From assembly GCA_964396185.1 (NCBI GenBank), contig CAYNEI010000076.1, positions 1 to 10,190 on the forward strand: a stretch of 10,190 nt of DNA, read 5' to 3'. Position numbers and translations under genes: made by a program. Below the pieces are notes generated by a model. The model did no database searches, was not told the DNA's origin, and saw only the letters and a list, made by a program, of their open reading frames with translations. How positions within the stretch are numbered: the stretch's first letter is position 1; each line of letters starts with the position of its first letter. The stretch comes from CAYNEI01 sp964396185. GTDB lineage: Archaea > Thermoplasmatota > SW-10-69-26. Shown in pieces: positions 5,818 to 10,190 of this stretch.

Positions 5818-6600
5818 ATGAACGAAACAACCCTGATCCTAGGAGGTGCCGTGGCCCTCATCGCAGCAACCGTCTACGCCTTCGTCGGATACCGGCTCTC
5901 TCGCCGACGGGTCTCCTGGGAAGCACGCGCAGCCCTGCAGCTCTTCGGGGTGTGGTGGTTCGCGCTTGCGGGGTCCACAGCGCTCGGGGGCATCACCCGC
6001 CTACTTGCCTCGTCAGGGGTGAACGACCTGACCCTCTACACGGTGACCACCTACCTCAACATCATGCTCATCTGTATCGCGCTCTGGGGGCTACTGTACT
6101 ACATCCTCTACCTCTTCACCGGGAGCCGGACCTGGTTCGTACCGCTCACAATGGGCTATCTGGTCTACTTCCTCACCCTCGTCTACCTCATCAACCAGGC
6201 CCAGCCTGTCGGGGTCGAGATCGGTGCCTGGAACGTGCGTCTCGTGTACGCGAACGAGATCGGCGGGGTTGCAACCCAGATGGCTCTCGCCTTCCTGATC
6301 CTCCCTCAGCTGCTGGGGGCCTTGGCCTACGGGACGCTGATCTTCCGGGTTCGCAACCCGACCCAGCGGTACCGCATCGCGTTGGTCGCCTCGAGCATCC
6401 TGGTCTGGTTCGGGAGCGCCTATCTGGCCTCGATCACAGGGGTCTCCCAGCAGACGTGGTGGCAACTCACCAGCCAGATCATCGGCCTGTCGGCCGCGGG
6501 CGTGTTGCTGATGGCCTACTTCCCGCCAGCAGCGGTCCGGGAACGCCTCGGCATCCGGTCTCTGCGCGACGAGCCCCTCGAGACGCAAGCTTATGCTTGA
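5818..6600 (+). CDS. Seven-helix membrane protein of unknown function, lysine-free
   Basis: A 260-residue integral membrane protein that I cannot assign. Seven hydrophobic helices are visible at about 5-25, 39-61, 76-100, 106-126, 152-176, 186-206 and 213-235. Arginine-rich loops after helix 1 (YRLSRRR), after helix 5 (FRVRNPTQRYR) and after helix 7 (RERLGIRSLR) place those sides in the cytoplasm, giving an outside N-terminus and inside C-terminus. This is the size and topology of microbial rhodopsins. However, the protein contains no lysine at all, so it cannot form the retinal Schiff base in helix 7. Helices 2 and 7 are tryptophan-rich (VWW, TWW). An alternative is a receptor or membrane input component for the kinase encoded 8 nt upstream, in the manner of kinase-linked 7TM sensor regions, but split onto its own polypeptide. 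ATG 5818 has an AGGTGG ribosome site. The protease gene starts 21 nt downstream. Topology is seen; function is not known. Confidence 0.85.
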   Translation: MNETTLILGGAVALIAATVYAFVGYRLSRRRVSWEARAALQLFGVWWFALAGSTALGGITRLLASSGVNDLTLYTVTTYLNIMLICIALWGLLYYILYLFTGSRTWFVPLTMGYLVYFLTLVYLINQAQPVGVEIGAWNVRLVYANEIGGVATQMALAFLILPQLLGALAYGTLIFRVRNPTQRYRIALVASSILVWFGSAYLASITGVSQQTWWQLTSQIIGLSAAGVLLMAYFPPAAVRERLGIRSLRDEPLETQAYA

Positions 6601-6621
6601 GAACCGCGTCCAGGGGCTGAG

Positions 6622-8958
6622 GTGTGGAGGTTGAGAGGCTACGTCCTAGTGTTGCTGTTCGCGTGCATGCTCGTCCCCCCGGGGTTGTCCGCCGTCGTGG
6701 TCCCGTCTGATGGAGGCGCTCTGGAAGGTGTGGGCCCGGCTGAGGTGCACGGGATCATCGTCCGGTTCGACCAAGCGGTCCCATCGGTCCTGGTCGGCCA
6801 GGGGCTCGATGGAGTCACCGTCCACCACGTCTTCGAGACCGTGCCTGCCGCCTACGTCACCGCCACGCGTGATGGGCTGGCCAGCCTGGCCGGGCTCGCT
6901 GGCCTCGTGTCCATGGAGGATGCTTGGACCCCCATCGAGTTCCAGCTCGAGTCCGCGACCGTGTCTAGCCGCGTCCGGGAGCTCTGGGATCCAAGCTACG
7001 AGCCCCCGGCCTTCATCGACGAGCCCAGCCCCGCCCTGACCGATACCAACGGGCACATCATCGATGGCACCGGCGTCGGCATCGCGCTCGTGGACAGCGG
7101 CGTGGATGCCACCCACCCGGACCTGTCTGCGCCCGGCAAGCTGGCCGGCAGCTACATCGTGACCCCCACCGGCGTGCACGCTGCAGGCGCGTACACCGAG
7201 CAGGGAACCACCCACGGCACCCACATGGCCGGCATCGCTGCCGGGACGGGTGCTGCCAGCCAAGGGGAGCGCCGCGGGGCCGCCCCGGGCGCATCGCTCT
7301 ACGCGTTCGCGACGTGGGCCCCGGAGATCCCGCGGATGACTTCCCCCACCGTGCTGGCCCCCGCCATGGCCTTCGACTGGATCTTGGCCCACGGCGCCTC
7401 CCAGGATCCACCCATCCAGGTCGTGCTGGCCCCGTGGAGCTGCGCGCCCGGTCTCTGCTCCGAGCTCGACGGATCCAATCTCCACCTGGATCTGGCCGAG
7501 GACTTGGCCGAGCAAGGGTTCGTGGTGGTCTTCCCCGTGGGCAACGAGGGTGGCAAGGCGGGCGTGGAGGATCGCCTCTCGGCCGAGGCCAAGCTCGACA
7601 CCCCAGGCATCCTGGGGGTGGCCAACCACGATGACCAGGAGACCGGTGGTCGCAGCGACTGCATCAAGAGCGCCAGCAGCCGCGGTCACGCAACGGACCC
7701 GGCCACCTGGCCCGACATCGCGGCCCCCGGCGATGAGGTGTGGAGCCCGCAAGCCATCGCACCGGATCCTGAGACCCGGGTCCCGGAGGCTCGCCGCACC
7801 TACACGCAGGTGACGGGCACCTCGGCCTCAGCCGCGCACACCGCCGGCCTGGTTGCCCTGCTCCTGCAGGCCAACCCGATGCTTGAGCCGGAGGAGGTGG
7901 AGTACGTCCTCGAAGCAACCGCTCATCAGACGGGCACGGACTGCCTGGCCTACCCGCGAGCCGACCCCACCCACCCTTGGACCGGTGCCAACTTCGCCGC
8001 CGGCCACGGCCTCATCGATGCCATGGACGCCGTCCAGCTCGCCCTTGGCTTCACGGGCATCCCGGACCATGTGGACACGGAGCCCATCCCCGCCTCGTTC
8101 TCCCAACGCTTGATCAGCGTGGATGATCCGGGCCTCACCCTCTACCTCCAAGACGACCACGGGCTCTCACGAGAAGCGGGGGATGACCCGGCAAGCGTGA
8201 AGATCGGCCTGGACCAGACCATGCACACGTTCCTCTCTGAGCCACTGGCCGATGGCTTGACCACCAGCGGGATCCGCGGCGACATCTGGATGGGTACCAC
8301 CGGCGAGGTGGTCACGAACCTCGTGCCCCCGCAGGCCGTGCTCCAAGTCTACCGTGTTCCGGTCGATGGTGGCGAGGTGGAGCTCGTCATGGAGGACGAC
8401 CAGCACCTGATCAAGTGGGTGGCCACCATGGGGCCCGTCAACCGCCGCTTCGTGGTCCCCTTGGACGGTCCCGTCTCGTTCGAGCAGGGGGACCGCGTCC
8501 GGGTGGACGTCGGCATGCGCGTGGATGGGTTCTACGCGTTCCTCTCACCCGTGATCGGCAACCACGCCCTCTACCTCGGCGGCTCGCCCACCCCGTCCCG
8601 GGTACAACTCGGTACCGCGACCCCGGTCACCGAGCGGCTCAGCCCGGCGGGCTGCATCGTGGATCCGGCGTGCGCGCCCATCGGGGGCGAGCTCACGCAC
8701 AACACGGTCTGGTGCGAGGATGGCTTCCCGCGCTACCACGTGGCTTGGACCGGCCCGCCCGGCTCGAGCGCGTGGGTCGAGTGCAACGGGGCTCTGGCGT
8801 CCTGCACGGTGCCCCTGGACCTCGTGGCTGCCGAGGGCAAGTGCGTCGCAGAGACCCCGAATGGGGGATTCGCGACCGAGGGCGGGGACTGTGGCTACGT
8901 CTTGCCTGACGGTGGGAAAGGAGGCTCGGGCTACTGCGCCTCCGGGCAGGCCCCCTGA
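6622..8958 (+). CDS. Secreted subtilisin-like (S8) serine protease with cysteine-rich tail
   Basis: A 778-residue extracellular protease. Residues 1-24 are a Sec-type signal peptide: basic MWRLR, hydrophobic core, then GLSA as a likely cleavage site. Residues about 40-105 resemble an inhibitor-I9-type propeptide. The S8 catalytic domain covers about 148-475 with the full set: D158 in 'IALVDSGVDATHPDLS', H198 in 'TTHGTHMAGIAAG', oxyanion N308 in 'FPVGNEGG', and nucleophile S401 in 'VTGTSASAAHTAGL'. Residues about 490-670 look like a beta-rich accessory domain. The last 100 residues carry eight cysteines (678, 684, 698, 721, 728, 741, 757, 772), suggesting disulfide-bonded structure outside the cell. 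No C-terminal membrane anchor or sorting motif is visible, so it is probably released. Start is GTG 6622, because the signal peptide follows directly; the ribosome site is weak. It lies 21 nt after the 7TM gene, in the probable kinase operon. Substrate unknown. Confidence 0.93.
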   Translation: MWRLRGYVLVLLFACMLVPPGLSAVVVPSDGGALEGVGPAEVHGIIVRFDQAVPSVLVGQGLDGVTVHHVFETVPAAYVTATRDGLASLAGLAGLVSMEDAWTPIEFQLESATVSSRVRELWDPSYEPPAFIDEPSPALTDTNGHIIDGTGVGIALVDSGVDATHPDLSAPGKLAGSYIVTPTGVHAAGAYTEQGTTHGTHMAGIAAGTGAASQGERRGAAPGASLYAFATWAPEIPRMTSPTVLAPAMAFDWILAHGASQDPPIQVVLAPWSCAPGLCSELDGSNLHLDLAEDLAEQGFVVVFPVGNEGGKAGVEDRLSAEAKLDTPGILGVANHDDQETGGRSDCIKSASSRGHATDPATWPDIAAPGDEVWSPQAIAPDPETRVPEARRTYTQVTGTSASAAHTAGLVALLLQANPMLEPEEVEYVLEATAHQTGTDCLAYPRADPTHPWTGANFAAGHGLIDAMDAVQLALGFTGIPDHVDTEPIPASFSQRLISVDDPGLTLYLQDDHGLSREAGDDPASVKIGLDQTMHTFLSEPLADGLTTSGIRGDIWMGTTGEVVTNLVPPQAVLQVYRVPVDGGEVELVMEDDQHLIKWVATMGPVNRRFVVPLDGPVSFEQGDRVRVDVGMRVDGFYAFLSPVIGNHALYLGGSPTPSRVQLGTATPVTERLSPAGCIVDPACAPIGGELTHNTVWCEDGFPRYHVAWTGPPGSSAWVECNGALASCTVPLDLVAAEGKCVAETPNGGFATEGGDCGYVLPDGGKGGSGYCASGQAP

Positions 8959-9021
8959 CACGGGGTTAAGGGTCATGTCCACGGGGGCCCAGGGGTCTGT
9001 GCTGGCGCTTGGCACCCCACG

Positions 9022-9028
9022 CTATATC
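9022..9028 (+). promoter_or_regulatory. TATA-like box for the TatD-like hydrolase
   Basis: CTATATC in the 100-nt gap after the protease stop, centred about 34 nt before ATG 9059. It gives the hydrolase its own promoter and separates it from the protease transcript. No Shine-Dalgarno at useful spacing is present, so a very short leader is likely. Confidence 0.5.
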
Positions 9029-9058
9029 CCCGACCAGCCCATCCATCCAGCCAGGACC

Positions 9059-9913
9059 ATGACCGAGCCCCCCAGCCTCCCGGTGTTGGACGACCACATG
9101 CACTTGGACCCACGCGGCAAGCGGGGTGAGGCGCTCAAGGAGTTCCAGCGCGCCGGTGGGACGCACGCGGTCATCGTGCACAAGCCCTACGAGGGCGCCT
9201 CGCGCACCCGGGAGGAGCACCGGGAGGCCATGGAGCTGACGCTCCAGTTGGCCGAAGAGGCGAGCGAGGCCAGCGGGATCCCCACCTACGTCGTGGCCGC
9301 CCCGCACCCGGCTGAGCTCACCATGCTGCTCGACGCGGGAGCCTCGCTGGACGAGGCCGCCGAGGCCTATCGCGCCGGCCTGGCTGTCGCGGCAGAGCTC
9401 TACGATGAGGGACGAACGGTGGGCCTGGGCGAGATCGGCCGCCCCCACTACCCCGTCGAGGACGACGTGCTCGCCACCGCCAACACGCTCTTCCAGCAAG
9501 CCCTGGCCCTGTGCGGAGAGCGCGATTGCGCAGCCGTGCTCCACACCGAGCCAGGCGATCCAGAGACCTTCCTCGAGTGGGCCACCTGGGCCGACAAGGC
9601 GGGGCTGGACAGGGGACGCGTGGTCAAGCATTTCTCACCCCCCATCACGGACGAGGCCAACAACCATGGTCTCGTACCCAGCCTCGTGGTCAGCCGGGAC
9701 ACCCTCGAAGCCGCCCTGGAGCACTCCGATCGCTTCCTCATGGAAACCGACTACATGGACGATCCCGACAGGCCCGGTGCGGTCATGGGACCCAAGCTTG
9801 TGCCCCGGCGCACGCGAGAGCTCCACGAAGCGGGCCTGCTCTCCGAGACAGCCTGGAAGCGCATCCACATCGAGCTGCCCCGACAGGTCTACGGCATCGA
9901 CACGCTCGGCTGA
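9059..9913 (+). CDS. TatD-like TIM-barrel metal-dependent hydrolase (archaeal COG1099 type)
   Basis: A 284-residue soluble amidohydrolase-superfamily protein. The metal-binding positions appear in the expected order: 'DDHMHLDPRG' (H13, H15) at strand 1, E125 in 'GLGEIGRPHY', H162 in 'VLHTEP', H191 in 'VKHFS', and D231 in 'METDYMDDP'. This is the TatD pattern. The 'D-x-H-x-H-L-D-P-R-G' start, 'METDYMDDP' and the C-terminal 'RQVYGI' are recalled as features of the archaeal COG1099 branch, for which no substrate is established; TatD proper is a metal-dependent deoxyribonuclease. All ligands are intact, so it should be active. ATG 9059 is chosen because the barrel starts at residue 9 and a TATA-like box lies about 34 nt upstream. 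The frame is open back to 8720, but that part is an alternate reading of the protease gene. Its stop lies 1 nt from the stop of the convergent aldo/keto reductase. Confidence 0.9.
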   Translation: MTEPPSLPVLDDHMHLDPRGKRGEALKEFQRAGGTHAVIVHKPYEGASRTREEHREAMELTLQLAEEASEASGIPTYVVAAPHPAELTMLLDAGASLDEAAEAYRAGLAVAAELYDEGRTVGLGEIGRPHYPVEDDVLATANTLFQQALALCGERDCAAVLHTEPGDPETFLEWATWADKAGLDRGRVVKHFSPPITDEANNHGLVPSLVVSRDTLEAALEHSDRFLMETDYMDDPDRPGAVMGPKLVPRRTRELHEAGLLSETAWKRIHIELPRQVYGIDTLG

Positions 9914-9914
9914 C

Positions 9915-10190
9915 TCACGCCTCTGGCTCTTGCTCGTGCAGGTGCACGCGAGCCACGCCCCCGCCACGCACCCAACCCGTCACCGGGCGAGGCTCGTAGG
10001 GCGCTTCGAGCCACTCCAGCTGCTTGTCCGAGAGCCTGAGCTCCGTGGCCTCCACGGCGGCCTCCAGGTGCTCGAGCTTGGTCACACCCACGATGGGCGC
10101 GGTGACGGTGTCCTGGTGGAGCAGCCAGGCCAGGGCGATCTGGGCGGGCTGGACGCCCTTGTCCTCGGCGAGCTCGGCAACGCGCTCGAG
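9915..10190 (-). CDS. Aldo/keto reductase, C-terminal fragment (5' end beyond window)
   Basis: The minus-strand frame is open from the window edge to TGA at 9915-9917, giving the last 91 residues. It reads 'ELAEDKGVQPAQIALAWLLHQ', 'APIVGVTKLEHLEAAVEA' and 'LSDKQLEWLEAPYEPRPVTGW'. This is the usual C-terminus of an aldo/keto reductase: the helix with A-Q-I-A-L-A-W-L-L, the 'P-I-x-G-x-T-K/R' NADP-phosphate-binding stretch, and the helix ending with the 'PYEPRPV' extension of the larger YajO-like AKRs. The catalytic Asp, Tyr, Lys and His lie upstream and are outside the window. These enzymes reduce aldehydes or ketones with NADPH, in the cytoplasm; the substrate cannot be told. A further 17 residues after the PYEPRPV motif are a short tail with no match I know. 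Confidence 0.88.
   Translation of the reverse strand, partial: LERVAELAEDKGVQPAQIALAWLLHQDTVTAPIVGVTKLEHLEAAVEATELRLSDKQLEWLEAPYEPRPVTGWVRGGGVARVHLHEQEPEA

Noticed and set aside
6591..6596. TTATGC as an internal promoter for the subtilase, 31 nt before its GTG
   Set aside because: The spacing fits, but the sequence is a poor TATA box and lies in the last codons of the 7TM gene. It is also readable as coding sequence.
5818..6600. Functional retinal-binding rhodopsin
   Set aside because: No lysine occurs anywhere in the 260 residues, so the retinal Schiff base cannot form.
6661..6672. Lipoprotein signal in the subtilase (LFAC)
   Set aside because: Phenylalanine at the second position does not fit the lipobox, and a normal signal peptidase site (GLSA) follows a few residues later.
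6646..7752. 368-codon open frame on the minus strand opposite the subtilase
   Set aside because: It lies opposite intact catalytic motifs of an S8 protease and has composition typical of an antisense shadow, without recognisable motifs.

Overview
The window is archaeal. It encodes a complete two-repeat TATA-binding protein (TBP), and TATA-like boxes lie a fixed short distance upstream of several start codons. The DNA is GC-rich with dense coding. A mesophilic, GC-rich euryarchaeal lineage such as Thermoplasmatota would fit the sensor kinases, the seven-helix protein and the secreted subtilase, but nothing here fixes the phylum.

Layout. On the minus strand, 1-2627 holds a three-gene run read from right to left: a small 78-79 residue protein of unknown function, a SAMHD1-like HD-domain dNTP hydrolase, and a membrane protein with an LssY_C-like domain that leaves the window at base 1. 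The tbp gene (2831-3385, +) is divergent from this run and converges, 4 nt apart, on a short soluble histidine kinase (3390-4154, -). That kinase is divergent from a second, membrane-anchored histidine kinase (4304-5809, +). The second kinase heads a tight co-directional cluster with a lysine-free seven-helix membrane protein (5818-6600) and a secreted subtilisin-like protease with a cysteine-rich tail (6622-8958). A TatD/COG1099-type metal-dependent hydrolase follows with its own TATA box (9059-9913, +). It converges, 1 nt apart, on the C-terminal end of an aldo/keto reductase (9915-10190, -).

How the genes may work together. The clearest functional unit is the kinase, seven-helix protein and subtilase set, which looks like an envelope sensing or surface proteolysis module. 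Neither kinase has a response regulator in the window. tbp is a housekeeping gene, and the HD, TatD-like and AKR genes look like ordinary metabolic or repair-type functions without an obvious link to the signalling genes.

Expression signals. The TATA centre to start codon distance is about 27-34 nt for five genes, which predicts leaderless or nearly leaderless mRNAs. Three starts (2624/2627 minus, 4154 minus, 5818 plus) have clear Shine-Dalgarno-like sequences. I saw no tRNA, rRNA, CRISPR array, insertion sequence or convincing terminator. No gene-free stretch exceeds about 205 bases.
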